Below are positions 11,540 to 26,850 of a stretch of 64,000 nt of DNA, piece by piece. Both the position numbers and the translations under genes were made by a program. This DNA comes from Lates calcarifer (lineage: Eukaryota; Chordata; Actinopteri; Centropomidae). The stretch covers positions 473,071 to 537,070 of the forward strand of contig NC_066855.1 of assembly GCF_001640805.2 (NCBI RefSeq), read 5' to 3'. The notes below the pieces were generated by a model that was not told the DNA's origin, ran no database searches, and was given only the letters and a program-made list of their open reading frames with translations. Numbering within the stretch: the first letter of the stretch is position 1; the number at the start of each line of letters is the position of its first letter.

Positions 11540-13440
11540 GGCTTGGTGTGAGTGCATTGCCACAGGTGAGAAGATGAAATATGATCCAGGAAACCCAGTC
11601 TGACTAATACATTCATGAGTTTAGACCCTGTCACACCAGAGTTTACAACAGCAAATCTTATGACTAAAATCAGGTGATTTCTATCCCTGTCATCAGAGGA
11701 TTATTCTTCACAGCAAAATAAATCTGTACAGAGTTAAACTTTAACATGAGTTCAACTCATGAGTAATAGCTGTTGACCATTTTGCTGCCATTTTGGAGAC
11801 GCTGCTAATGCTGATCTGAGTGTAGACTGGATGTGTCAGTGTGCTCCAGGTTGTCTGACGTCGTCAGAAAGCCTCTCTCAGGCAGTGGAATCAATGGGGC
11901 TTTGTCCAACAGTTTTTTTTAAGCTTCCAAAACCAAGCGTTGGTCTGTGTGTGGAGATGTTAAAGCAGTCTGGGTTTGAACTTGTCTCTGGAGCTCTTTT
12001 TTCTTCTTCACACTACTACTCCTGTCATTTTTGTGCACGCAACTGAGTGCAACAGCATGACTGGTTTAGAGTAGAGACTGTTCTGTTGTCCCCATTGGTG
12101 CAGTTCACATAGAAAACACACGTACTCCCTTTGGCAATTCCCATCTCTTCAGGGGTTGGTTTCAAACCCAGGACCTTCTTCTAACCACTGGGACATTTTG
12201 GCACCTGTGGCACCTTTGGCACTTTGGACTATACACTCCCTTTCACTCAGGCAACACCTTCCATCCCACCCCCCCTTCCCCATGAGGCCTCAGCTTACAA
12301 AACACCTGAGTCAGAGGAAAAATCCCCTGTCGTCTTCCCCCTGTGGCGTAGCACTCCACATCCTCCTCCCCTCTTTCCTCTACCCCTCCAGCTCCACCTC
12401 ACCCCACCTTGAGGGACGCTGTATTTGTTATTCCACCCCTGAGAGCGAAGGCCTCTGCTGGCCGCCAGCTTGTATATCCCAGACCATTAACAACATGACA
12501 GGAGGAGTTAGCTTGACTGGCATGTTTATTGTTCTGTTGACTGGGCAGTGCTAATGAGGCCTTTGCGCTGTGCTGGGGCAGCAGGATTACTCCAGCATCA
12601 GAGAACAAGCACAAACAAGACCCACTGTCACTGACCATTTCCCTGAGACACACACACTTCAACACAGGCGCTACACACATGAACACAAATATTGGACGTG
12701 TGGCGTCTTCAGGTGCTCACACTAAGCTCTTATCTTAGAGCTGAAGTTGGAAATGGGATTTCTTTGTGCATTTAGCTGCAACAAATACAATATGGTACAA
12801 AGTGAGTTTGTAGTGGCTTTTATATCAGAGGTCAAGCAGCACTTTGCACTGTAGCTAGAAAATAAAGAAGAGAAAATTAGCAATATGCATATAACTGATG
12901 TTTTCATAATTTATTAACTTGAAAAGGCACACACACACACAGCACTGGAAAGGTAGTGGCTGCCCTACAGCAGGTCAACGATGAATAGGAAAATGCACAA
13001 TGCTCTTCAGTTACACAGAGGTTGAAGCATCTTTAATTTGTGTAATGTGATGCATTTCTGAGGGAGCTGAAGAAATTCTATATTTATTCCATTAAATTGA
13101 AATTGTAAAGGAAATTGTGAGTCAGATACAATCCTGAGAGGGATTCAATCAAATGGTTCATGAATTTGATCTGATTGCTTAAAGATCTGTGTCACCACAG
13201 GAAGCATGGAGTCCCTGGAGACTACAGCAGTCTGAAGCTGCTGAGGATTCTCTGCCTCCAGCATCACCTTTCCTCCTCAAGAGACAGAACTGAATTACAC
13301 TCAGACTGCAACCATGCTCTTTTGTAATTGTGAACAATCTGTGATAACCAATCACAGACCTTCCACCCATGATGTGCTCCTGCTAACAGACCAATGAGCT
13401 AACAAATTCTAGTGCATTTTTTATAAAGAGGGTCAGCTAG
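11540..13440. other. Intronic stretch without recognised gene
   Basis: Unique-looking sequence with a C-rich stretch near 12240-12420 and a short CA run near 12927-12942. Open frames here are low-complexity (Pro/Ser-rich) and not convincing. Confidence 0.45.
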
Positions 13441-14560
13441 ACCTCCATTTCACTGGATATGTTTATATAGCAAAGCTTTATTTCATCATTGCTGATTAGA
13501 TGTAGAGTCTAAAAGCAAAGACGGGTCTATGGGTAGGCATACAATATAGAGTATATGTTTAATGTTGTTTAATACTTGGGTTTTCTTTCAAGGGCTTAGA
13601 ATTCGTCCCAAATTACACACTGTATTTATTTCCACATTAACACATTAGAATTCATGTAAGTGAGCAAAGATATCAGCAATATTTTACAGGAAGAGAGAAG
13701 GGATGGATTTGATGTGTGTGTTTGGTGGGGGGATCTTTTTTATTGTACATGTTGGAGATGTCAGAACAGTTAACACGGGGACACAGGTTACGAACTTGGA
13801 AATGCATTCATTATTTAACAGAGTCTTTGATATGCTGATGTCAATACAGTGTCTTTTGCACTGTTGATGGCTTATTAGGCATTATGCAGTGTACCCAGAT
13901 CACACTGGACAGCCACTTTGATTTACTCACTCTTTAACCCAACATTGATGCTCGTATCAATTCTTTCATCAGTTAATAAGGCTGATTCTCTGCTCTCTTC
14001 CTCTGGACACTGATTCAGTCTGATTACCTATCACAGAGTACTGACTCTGCTTTGTTGCCATTCATGTGTGATTAATATTGTGTGGCTTGGCATTCTGTTT
14101 CATTCAGTCGTAGTGTGATCAAAGTGTATCTTTGTACAGCAATACTTAGCACTCAATATAAATGAATATAACAGTAACCATAAAATAAATAAGCACATGA
14201 ACAGACTGTGTAAAAGATATACATAAAGGAATCAGTTATAAAATGATTATTATGAAATGATTAGAACTCATTATTGTGAAATGTTATTACATCATTCATT
14301 TATAATAAGAGAATTTTATTTCATAAGAAAATATCCTCTATCAAAAGTTTTTATTTCATAATGTCAATTTAATGTAAATCTGTGCAGCTGGCATAAACCA
14401 TTTTTGAAGTTAGAGATAGATTAACATTTATATTGGTTTGTTATTACATGTAGTTTCATCTCTCAAACATTAGAATGAAATGAAATTGTAGATATGTAAA
14501 TACAGTTGATATGTTTTAATATAATTAATTGACTTCATAATGACTGACCAAACATGCTTT
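13440..14560. other. AT-rich intronic tract
   Basis: Markedly AT-rich, with imperfect reiterations of GAAATGATTA- and TTATTTCATAA-like phrases at about 14230-14360. No gene was seen. Confidence 0.55.
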
Positions 14561-14907
14561 AGCTACTGTCCTTTGAAAATAGTTAGCAACACTGCTAGTT
14601 AGCTCCTATAGAGCAACAGCAATGTCAATGTGTGTCTAGTTTCTGTTGTGAAACAGTACACACAGAGAGAAGCTAGCTACGTGGTGTTGTGAGCTCAATT
14701 TATTTTTCAGAATCAAAGCAAAGATCCAGTGTTAGCAGCAGCTAATGTTAGCCGGTTCATTCAGAGTAGGTCATTTACTGTCCGCTATTTCCTAGGTAAC
14801 ACTGTTAACACTGCACTCTCATAAATCATTGTCTCAACGTGCTGTTTCTGTGTTCACCAATGAGTTTGAGCTAAATATGACACCCAACACACCACCCCTT
14901 TATTTTC

Positions 14908-14933
14908 AACTATCTTGTTTAACTATCTTGTTT
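14908..14933. repeat. Perfect 13-bp tandem duplication
   Basis: The unit AACTATCTTGTTT occurs twice in direct succession. Confidence 0.92.
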
Positions 14934-15045
14934 AATTTTCTCCAGAGCCTCCAAGATCTGACTTGAAGGCAGCACCACAGAGGGCAGACAGTGGCCTCTC
15001 ACAGACTGCAGTCCTCAATTAATACAGACACTTGCATTTCTTCCT

Positions 15046-15128
15046 GGCCTCTCTCCATCTCTCCATCTCTCCTCTCTCTGTCTCTCTATCTCTCCGTCTC
15101 TCCATCTCTCCCTCTCTCCGTCTCTCAC
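15046..15128. repeat. Pyrimidine-rich (TCTC/CATC/CGTC) simple repeat
   Basis: A run of CTCTCCATCT and CTCTCCGTCT type units, about 80 nt. It explains the Ser/Leu-rich open frames that overlap it. Confidence 0.93.
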
Positions 15129-16054
15129 ACAGATGCACACAGTCTAGTGCATTCAACATCACTCAATACGTGTGCATCTTGAAAGACATTCAAGTACCTG
15201 CAACACCCTGCCTGTAATAGCTGTCTGGTGATTTATGGTTTGTTCTGCTAATCGTCAGCAGCGCTAGCGTTAGTCTCATTAGTGCTAATGCTACAGCTGA
15301 TAAAAAGGAGCTATTGATGAACTGTGGTAATGAGACTACTGTGGGCCAGGTGATAAAAGTCTTGCTACAATGTGATAGTGTGTCACCTGCAGCACCAATC
15401 ATTTGTGTGTGAGTGTGTGTTTCCGTGTCTTTTTTTTTTTGTTTTCAGGTCCCCATTAGAAGGAAATGTTCTTTTTCAAGGGACTTGTTCATTCATTAGA
15501 TAACAGAGGTCAGGGAAATGTCAGAGTAAGGAGAAAGACTCAGGTGTCCATTTTCAATAGATGCATTCAGACTTATTCTGCTGCTCATTCATTTCATTTC
15601 CTTATTTCTATTATTCCAATCAGCCAATCATGTGGCAGCAGTGCAGTGCATACAATCATGCAGAGACAGGTCAGGAGCTTCAGGCAAAGCTCACATCAAA
15701 CATCAGAAAGGGGACATAATGTGATCTTCAGTGACTTTAACTGAGGCATTACTGTTGTTGACAGGCCAGCTAATGAAGCTGCCATGTGTAGTGTTCACTG
15801 TATTTAAGAGGAACTTAGAAGTGACATGTACTAAAGCAGGACACCTGCTGTGACAGGTGAGGTGTCACATTCACACGACTGTTGTTTCCACAGTTATTTA
15901 TCTTGTCATGTCTGAGTTGTTAGCGGTTCCACGTATACGGCATTTCCCTTCTAAACTTCTCAGATTGTTTACAACGTTTTGACACAGATTATGTTTTCAG
16001 TTTTACATAAAAAACAGAGGTTTGAGAAAGTTTGTAATAGAACTTTTTTTTCAC

Positions 16055-16140
16055 TTTCCTCATCTCATGACCCCTCAGACTTATCATTGGACCCTTTAGA
16101 AGGGCCTGACCCTTAAGTTGGGAACCACTAGACTAAACCA
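16055..16140. repeat. Short dispersed-repeat remnant
   Basis: CATGACCCCTCAGAC, AGGGCCTGACCC and TTGGGAACCACTAGAC resemble the GACCCC...GGTTGGGAACCACTG phrase shared by several fish repeats. Too short to classify. Confidence 0.4.
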
Positions 16141-18814
16141 GCTGACCATATATAAGGTAGTTAAACCCTAAACACAAGCTCCACCTCAAAAAGCTACAAC
16201 AGTATAAATGCTGCTCACACACAACACATTCATTACTATTAACAATCTAATAATATTACATATACTTTTGATACTTTGGCTGATAACACTGATTTTGAAT
16301 CTTGTATATTAACTTGATAGGAAGTATTTTTACATCGTTGTGCTCGTACTTTCACTGAAGTAATGGATCGGAGTTCTGGAGTCAGGGAGTAAAGTCCGGT
16401 GCAGCCTATCCTCCCTGCAGCTGGAGCTGTCCCAGGTCCTGATCTCTCCACACTGTGCACTGTTCTGTATGACAGAGTGAAACAGATTCACTTTCCACAT
16501 AAGACTGTTGTGTTGCCCAGTCTCTGACTGTTAAACAGTAATTACAGAGGCATGGTTTGTGCTTGTAGGCTTGTCTAATGAATGTAATCATTATTATAAA
16601 CTTAATGTATATAGCACTTTCATGCATTAAAGTAAAAGAGCTTTAGTGAGTCAGTGCCTGCCTCCTGCTCTGTCGCCCTCCTCCTCTGGTTTGGTAGTTC
16701 AGTTTATTTTACCTAAGTGTGGCTCCTGTTAGCTGTTTTTGTCTGAAGTGTGATAAATTTGGGAGTTACCTTCAGTGTTTGTTGTTTACTTCTTATTTAA
16801 GGCTGGGTTGTGTTTATCTGGATGCTATTAAAACTGCCTCAGCCTCTCTGTATGTCTCTGCATTCACACGGCTCCTGTTAAGTATACTTTTTATAGTGTC
16901 TTAACACCTTTCTCAGAAGCCAAACACTGAATGTCGAGATTACAAATGTAGCAAAGAAAAGATGTGTGTTATACACCAGCCTCCACGCTTTTCTTTTTTT
17001 TACCTCAAATTTACAGTCTCCATGTTCCCTCTGCCACAAAAAAAGACTGTGACAACTTTTTTTTTTATAAATGTACTGCACCTGGTCCCTGTCCAGAGCT
17101 TTTATATAAAGCATATCTCCTTCTGTTCACAAATGCACCAAAATGTCTGTTAAAATGCCCCCCTAGTGAGTAAACAAGATGGAACCTGCAGCGCCAGAGC
17201 AGTGTTTCAAATTGAGAGCTAGCAGAATATGACAGCTCCTTTAATGCTGCTCTTAGACATTCATTATCATTAAGATGTTGGTTTCCATACCTGCTTAAGT
17301 AAGCATTTATCCCCAAGCTGTTAGGTCTCCTTCAGCACTCGCTCTCCCTCACTCTCTCTCTCCCATTGCGGGCAAATTTGCAACCCAGCTTTGCATCAGC
17401 AGTTACAAAAGGAAGGCACTTTTTATACTTCTCTTGATGCTCGTCCAAGAAATTGATGTACAGGATGCATCTGGGTCTTTGGAGAGAGAGAGAGAGAAGG
17501 GCTGTGTGTTTGTGTGTATTTTAGCATGTGTGTGAGTGCACTTTGCATTTCTACAATTCCCTCCTGTTTCCCAAAGACTATTAGTCTAACTTTTCATCCA
17601 TATCCAGTTGACAGAATAAAGACATTTCATTAAGGCTATCTCTGTGCCTGGGCCTGTTTAATGAAATGAATACCTCTGCAGCCTCTAACACTGCTCTTTG
17701 TGTGTGTTGTGCGTGTGCATGCACATGTTCTTAGATATGTGTATGTATCTCATTGTGTGTTATTTGAAAATAGGTTGCCTTTAATTTTTGTAGTTTAGTC
17801 TGTTGTAGAGATACTTTTATCCTGGCTTGGGTGCAGCTTTAACCTCCTGCATATGTCCATAAAATGCAATTTGATGCTGCCATTCTCTGAGCTGTGCTCC
17901 ATAATGAGAAACTATGCTTCTCCACGCTTTGGATTTATGACTACATGGCTATCTGTGAGATACTCAGCTGTGGAAGTAATTAATGTAGGGCGTAATTGTC
18001 CAGCGAGCGTCTCCTCAGACCTCAGATCCCACCTTCACCACAACCCTGAACTCTAATAAGCCCACAGGGACGACCCAGCGTGCACCTCCAACTCAGCTGA
18101 GCCAGCCACATAATTAGTCTGCAAACGTGGCCTCACACACCCACGTCGAGGACCAAGCTCATGACGAAGCAAGATCTTTTATGTGGAAAACACCCATTCT
18201 TTAAGACTACAGTTCAGCTGTAGAATCACTGATGACAAATCTCGACTGAATAAAGCTTAATAGCAAAATTAAATCTTTAACCTACGCATTAGGGACAGTT
18301 GACAGAAAGCAGGACATTTCCCTGACAGGAAACATTAGAGTGTTAAATCTTTGCCTCAGCACTGTCATGTTTTTTAAAGTCTTTACATTTTAAACACTTC
18401 ATGCTGTTACTTCAGGTTGAGTTATGTGAATTGTGCACTGGAGCTTTAAAGGAGTGTAATGGTTTTGAATGTTTTCACCATCACACAGATTCTACATTAC
18501 AGTGAACCACTTTAGAAGCTGTGCTGCTGTGTTTTATTGGGAGTGTAGAAATGTTCTACATTTGCAGCCATCTGTTAGTTTACATTCATTTCCATGGTCC
18601 ATCCATTTGTCATCTCACTCTGTAACAATACTCACTGTATGAAGATTACAGTAAACAATCATGTAGTGTTTAAGCAAGCTGTGCAGTACTGTTACTCAAA
18701 TATGTCAGTATAGATGTGAAATACTACAGTAACTACAACAGTGAAGTACTTCTGACCTGCTGATGGAGCAGAGCTGATGAGCCCGTACTATAATTACTCA
18801 ACATTGGCAGGCGC
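16141..18814. other. Intronic stretch without recognised gene
   Basis: It includes a short repeat-like phrase TGTATATAGCACTTTCATGC near 16605 and GA/GT runs near 17480-17520. The parts at 17575-17700 and 17840-18060 look unique and could hold constrained sequence; nothing more can be said. Confidence 0.4.
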
Positions 18815-19145
18815 CAATCTTCATAAGGGCGGGAAGATGGCGGCGGTGCGCATGAGTATAAGGGCTCTTTGCTCTTCAGAGCGGCGCTGTTTTTGCGTGT
18901 TTATTTTCGCTTGACGAGTTTTGTCAAAGAAAGTACGTGTTTAGTTGCCAGGACTTATTCAGCGTCGGTTACAGTGTAGAACTGTCGTTACAAGCGACAC
19001 ACAACATACGACGGGAGACATATCGAGATTACCGGGGTCTCCGTGGATTGTTGTCGGCCTCGGGAGGCGCCGGAGGCGGCGCAGGGAGAGGAGGCAGAGG
19101 CGGGGATGGCTAGGCTGAGCGAGCGACCACGAGAATGTGTGTGAG
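18815..19145 (+). mobile_element. LINE 5'-end-like fragment (CpG-rich, YY1-like start, Arg-rich frame)
   Basis: A CpG-rich island in AT-rich surroundings. It starts near GGGCGGGAAGATGGCGGCGG; AAGATGGCGGC (18834 onward) matches the YY1 site found at the 5' end of L1-type elements. Near the end, one frame (19062-19115) encodes GRRRRRRRERRQRRGWLG and then a stop. An Arg-rich run followed by QRRG is typical of the N-terminal part of a common fish LINE ORF. The phrase GGAGGCGGCGCAGGGAGAGG is also familiar from that family. No endonuclease or reverse transcriptase follows. It is thus a 5' remnant, unlike the usual 5'-truncated copies. Alternative: an ordinary CpG island. The LINE reading comes from memory. 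Confidence 0.6.
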
Positions 19146-22100
19146 AATATTTTCCTTTTAATGCAGAACTTTCGCTTGAAATTGTGGATTTTTATATTGT
19201 GGCGGTGCTAATTAAGTTAATCTTTCAACACTCTTTCAAATCATAGAACTAATCCTTATATTTCTGCCTAGAGGTTTTGCTTTTCACTGTGCATTGTCCT
19301 CACTGCTCCAGACAGTCAGTTGTTTCCATTCGTTTACACATAGTGTAAAACCCAGTAATCTGAGTGACTTGCTTGAGCTGTGTAGCAGAGTGTGTAACAA
19401 AGGCCACCAGTTGAAGGTGAACTAGGATTTATCCCCTGAAACTTCAGGGTGCCTCTGGCGAACTAATGTCTAACTATGCAATGTTATGTAGATACATAAA
19501 GCAAATGCAACTAGCATTGAGGATAAACATATTGGAAAACAGTGGGGCCCATATAGGTAGGAAGAGTAATCCTTTTTTTTTTTTTTTAAATGTGTTGTTA
19601 GCCCCCTGTATACAGACAGGTGTACTGGAGAATAAGTGATAAATCACAGTCAAAACATAGAGTTGTTGAGCAGCCATGTTCTGATCCAGCCATTTTTATC
19701 ATGTATTTGACATGACAATGTAACAACCAGTCCAAACAGTTAACAAGCTTCTGAAAGACAACAACTGAGCAGTCAGCCATCAAAAAGCACAGTAAATACA
19801 GCCATAAATCTAACTCCCCCTACTAAACCAATGAAAAATTAAAACAACAAAATATATACCATGATATAATGCTTACCTCTAATGAACAGTAAGATTTAGA
19901 TTTTAGGAGCAAAACCTTGCAAAGATACTGTTATGGACTTAAACTGTATTCTGCTGGGTGTATACTGAGCAGTGTTTTAGAGAGACATGACAAATGGATG
20001 CAGAGTAAGAAAGCTTGAAAGACTGTAATTATTGTTTTGAACTGGCTACTCAACTGTCATGGAAAGCTGTGACTTTTTTTATTACCCAAAATGCATTTCA
20101 CTTAAAAAGTGGGATGAAAACCAGCTATGAAACAGCTGCCTCCCACCCTCAGTTGCCCTTTTCACTTAGACATTACACATCTACTCTGTCCGACATCTGC
20201 AAAAGGCCACGCCATATATCCCTGTCCACTTTTACAGCTTTCCAATAAGAAATGAAAGTGGCTCTAACGCGAGTGAGCAAGTGAAATATAGGAGTATCAG
20301 TGCTATAGGAGGGTGTGTGTAGATTATTGACAGAGCTGATTGTGCCTCTGTCAGCAGTGAGTGATGTCTCATGCCGCTGTAGTTGCATTCAGGAATCTAT
20401 CAACAGCTAATAATTATGTGTACATTTACGACAAGGGTCCCAGGTTTAATGGATCGATTCACTCACACTCCAGTTCCCATTCTGCACATGGATTTCCTGT
20501 CATTTTCATGAAGGATTTTGCATCAGAAGAGCTCTCTCTCTCTCCCCTGAACTTCCCCTTGATCAAACGTGTTCTTTCCATTGGTGGCTAGTACATATAC
20601 ATACATGCATACATATATATATCCATCAACCATCAACTATTAGATATTCAACAAGTCAAAAGCCAAACAGTTTGTGGGTTGTGAGGATTCATTTGGCCTC
20701 ATAAAAAACACGTATGAACAGATTTGTTGTTTATTGCATTAATTCTCCAAATGTTTGAACCCTTCTGGATGGATAAACCGTATTCTTCCCAAAGATGGTC
20801 CATTACTTGGTGTTGCTACACACTGCTGACTGGTGGTACTGTCCCCTTACTACTACAGCAAACCCATAAACTCCCTTAGAGGCTGTGGACATTTGGCCTG
20901 TTCACACGATGAAGCAGCCTGTGCTACAGTTGCCACTGATGCGTTATAGTGAACCCACCAGAACCACTAGGGAGCCCTTCTGCATTGCGGTCAAACATTG
21001 CAGTTCACTGGGCAAGGCTTTGTGAACATCATAGCTACAGTAGAGAGGACAGTCTGCCAAAGTTTGTCAAGTGGCTGTACAAATGACCGAAATGGAGGAA
21101 AGTGTGTTGAAGTAGCCAGCAACCACACATCTAGTCCCATGCTGCTCTGCTGCTGCTGCTGCCACGCTCTGCTGACACAAATAAAGGCAGCAACTTGCAA
21201 CCCCCGACTGTGGACTCTGGAAGTCAGCATAATACCCAACATTGTATTTGAGGTCAAATTTGGAGGCATATCTCATAAAAATACAGTATTTACTGTTTTA
21301 CTCTGGTGTGGTGCAGGTCAACATATTTTTTTATATGTGATAAAGTCCAACTATTGACAGCTCATAGAGAGAACTCTCCTTCAGCAGGATTACCAAGCAA
21401 AGCTTTTTATTGCAGTGTGACTCAGTGATGTGTGACTAAGGTCTCACAGTATGCCATAACTTATGCCTGTAGCACAGTCACCATACTGTATCTATAGTGG
21501 ATATATTTTTCATCTTTCAGTCAGTGAGGGCTTAAGTCTGGATGGTTATTATGTAAGTAAGTAGGCTGGAGAGACAAACCAATGAGCTGAAAGAATGAGA
21601 AAGATACTCCGCAGAGTCAGGTCATCAACTATTGTTCATATAAAATATGGATGAAAGCATCATTCTTAGCTTAGATAGTCTCTCATGTTTGATTAATTAC
21701 TTCAGCTACAGAAGTAATAATTATTAAGATGGTAAATTCTGTTGATTTGTTGACACATACCCTCAACTAACACCATGTTCTTAGTGGAAAGGATAATGAA
21801 TACACTGCCACCTGTTCCACTTGACTCCACACTTTTATCTGAATAGTGATGTAGTGCTTTCTCTGTAAAACATCTATGAGTGCCACAAACAATTTCCGTG
21901 GCTCCAAGTCATGCAGGACTTGTTGACTTGCTGAGTCTTTAGCTTTGAATTCACGCTGTGTCGTGTCTGCTTCTCTCTGATTCATAATGAATTTGCATAT
22001 TTTCAAATTAGTCTCTGCTTTTGTTGGAAATCTTAGTGGAATATGCATAGCACAATTCCAGTGAGTCATCTCTGCGTAATACTGCGTTCCTAAATGGAAA

Positions 22101-22919
22101 ATGCTGCTTTAGGCTCCAGGAGATATTGTGGCAAAAAGCTGCTCCTGCTAGAGTTGACAGTGATAAGCCTTTGCTTCCTATGCTGAGAAGGAATTGAATT
22201 CTTGGTCCCGGTGGCCAAGTCTTACATAAGAAAATGACTGGCTGAGATGCCTATCACTCCCACAGTGCTGACATTCTCTCACTGTGCCATCCTGTCCTCT
22301 CAGTCTTATAGTACATGTGTTAGCTGATTATAGGCTGATTCCACTTCTCTCAGTTCTGTGATATCTCCTCCATTCAGAGGGAGGTTTTGACCAAATTGCT
22401 AAAAGTCACTGCAGATTAGTTTCGCCCACTAAGCTTCGTGATTCTCATCTTGGCATTGCCTGCTGCGGTATGAGACTAGCAATCCATGCTACTGTATCTT
22501 CGAGATGGATGATACGGGTGCATGGGACCCTAAAATGTTCAAAATGAAATGACTTGTAGTGTGACACAGCTTCCAAAAATAGGTGGGGAAGGAATGCTAG
22601 CAAGTATCCAAGGTGACCGACTCCTTCCACAGGATTGATTAAGAGCTGCATTCATAGCTGCATTATTTGACTCTTTACATTTACTGGGTTCAGATGTAGC
22701 ACAATAGAAACATACAGTAAACAGGATGTCAGCTTGATGTAGTTAATGTTTAGGAACAGACAGGAGGGTTAGCTCAGCACTGTTATCTTGTTCTATTTTC
22801 ATGGTTTTAATGTAATGGTGAGAACTCCTTAAAGGGACACTCCGCAGATCTCCCACATTAAATCAGTTTGATTTGGACTGAAAACAGTTGTATGATGCAT
22901 ATTTGAATTTGCACGTTTA
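19146..22919. other. Intronic stretch, short repeats only
   Basis: It holds a T15 run at 19573-19587, a short CTG reiteration near 21142-21160 that gives Gln/Cys-rich open frames, and a repeat-like phrase at 22831-22885. No gene was seen. Confidence 0.45.
22831..22885 (+). repeat. Dispersed repeat fragment (CTTAAAGGGACACTCC type)
   Basis: Similar to the start of 63260-63345: TTAAAGGG, ACTCC/ATTCC-CAGAT, ATCAGTTT and AACAGTT occur in the same order in both. Probably two copies of one fish repeat family in the same orientation. Confidence 0.5.
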
Positions 22920-23062
22920 CTTACTGTGTATTTATTATTGTTACCATTTTATAGTAGTTTTACTTTTATACTCAATTCACTTCATCTTTTCTAACTGCAT
23001 GTTGAGCAGTTGAAACAGAGCAGTTTCCCTGCAGGGATCAATAAAGATTTTCTGATTCTGAT
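22920..23062 (+). mobile_element. 3' tail of a CR1/L2/Rex-like LINE
   Basis: A T-rich stretch with TTTATTATTG and TTTTATAGTAG leads to TTTCCCTGCAGGGATCAATA and AAGATTTTCTGATTCTGATT. Fish LINEs of the CR1/L2/Rex group commonly end with TTTCCCC-GGGATCAATAAAG followed by a TTCTGA-type short repeat. The rest of the element is absent, as expected for a 5'-truncated insertion. It ends about 410 bp before the CA10 exon. Confidence 0.7.
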
Positions 23063-23287
23063 TATATCCATAGAAATGATAGTGACTTGCTCTAATTGGA
23101 CCACAGAGGGGTGTTGTTGGGGAGTTGGCGTAAAACTAGAAGTATCTCACTTCTTTTATGTGCTTATGATTGTTCATTTTGTCGTGTGTGTGTGTATTAA
23201 TTAGCATTTCTTGCAGGTGACATGTTTGTATACTGTTACTGTGTGAAACTGTGTAAACGTGTGTGACACTGTGATAGCCTGACATGA

Positions 23288-25888
<2,601 letters not shown>

Positions 25889-26200
25889 ACTCCTCTTTTA
25901 ATAGATTTTTTGTGCTGCCCTGTATTCTGGCTAATGAATAGTTAAAGGAAATTTAATTGACCTCCAAAGAGAAATTTTAATTAATGGCAGGGAGGCATGC
26001 AAGGCTATGCACGATGGATTGAAGGAATCACAGTTATTAAAAAGGCAGTATTAATTGAATATTTACTCTGCCATAGATGAGCTGCAATTACTTGAAGAGA
26101 TTTTAATGAATTGAATCACTTTGGAGCTGGAGAGGTGAAAAAACGTGCTTTCAGAGACCCCACTCTCTCCGTGAAGTGTTTCCTGTGCATTTATGAATAG
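25889..26200. promoter_or_regulatory. Candidate conserved noncoding element / enhancer
   Basis: Dense homeodomain-type cores lie in unique sequence: TTTAATTGAC (25952 on), TTTTAATTAATGG (25975 on), ATTAATTGAATA (26050 on) and TTTTAATGAATTG (26101 on). Between them is non-repetitive sequence such as GGCATGCAAGGCTATGC. This is the composition commonly seen in deeply conserved vertebrate enhancers. Position inside an intron of a neuronal gene fits, but conservation is not shown here. Confidence 0.4.
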
Positions 26201-26779
26201 TGTGTATGGAACAGGATTACGTGTCTTTTGTCCTGTTTTCCTGCTTTATTTTTACTAAAAGCACAGGGAATCTGGTAGCACTGTGAAATCAGTGGTTTTC
26301 CTCACGTTCGGGTTCTCTCCTGCTTTTGTTCTTGTTTTTTGGAGTCAGGTGTGTGCAGCAAAGCATTGTGAACAGTGCCAGGTGGTGGATTCTATAAAAA
26401 GGGATATTTAGTAATGACATCTCGTTAAGTGGAACTCTGAGTTCAGCAGAAGTCCTGCTTTTAGAGCTTTTAATCATGTTTCTGTTGCTAAACAAGCTCC
26501 AAATCTCTGACCCGCCTGAGCGTCGGGTGGATTTGCTTCAGTTTCTGTCTCGTTTCTTCTTCTGTTCATGAAAAACATCTTCCTGTAGTCTGGATCAACC
26601 AGATGAGGAAATCTGACAAGCCTGTGAGTTGGTTTGAATGTGTGTGTGTGTTGAGGTATGTATGTGTATGCTACTGGCAGCTCTGAATCTGCCTAATTAC
26701 AGGGAGTGTTCGGTAGAACAACAAACAGCAGGCTCTTGGACGGCAGCTGTACTTTCACTCTGGAGGGACTAACCACATT

Positions 26780-26850
26780 CTCCAGTTTGCCCAGCTGGCG
26801 CGCCCGCCAACCAATCAGACATCAGTCAGGGAGCCAGCCAACCGGTCGCT
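26780..26850. promoter_or_regulatory. Short GC-rich patch with CCAAT motifs
   Basis: CCAGCTGGCGCGCCCGCCAA is followed directly by CCAATCAG. An inverted or direct CCAAT box next to a GC-rich segment resembles a small promoter. No transcript or start codon supports it. Confidence 0.2.
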
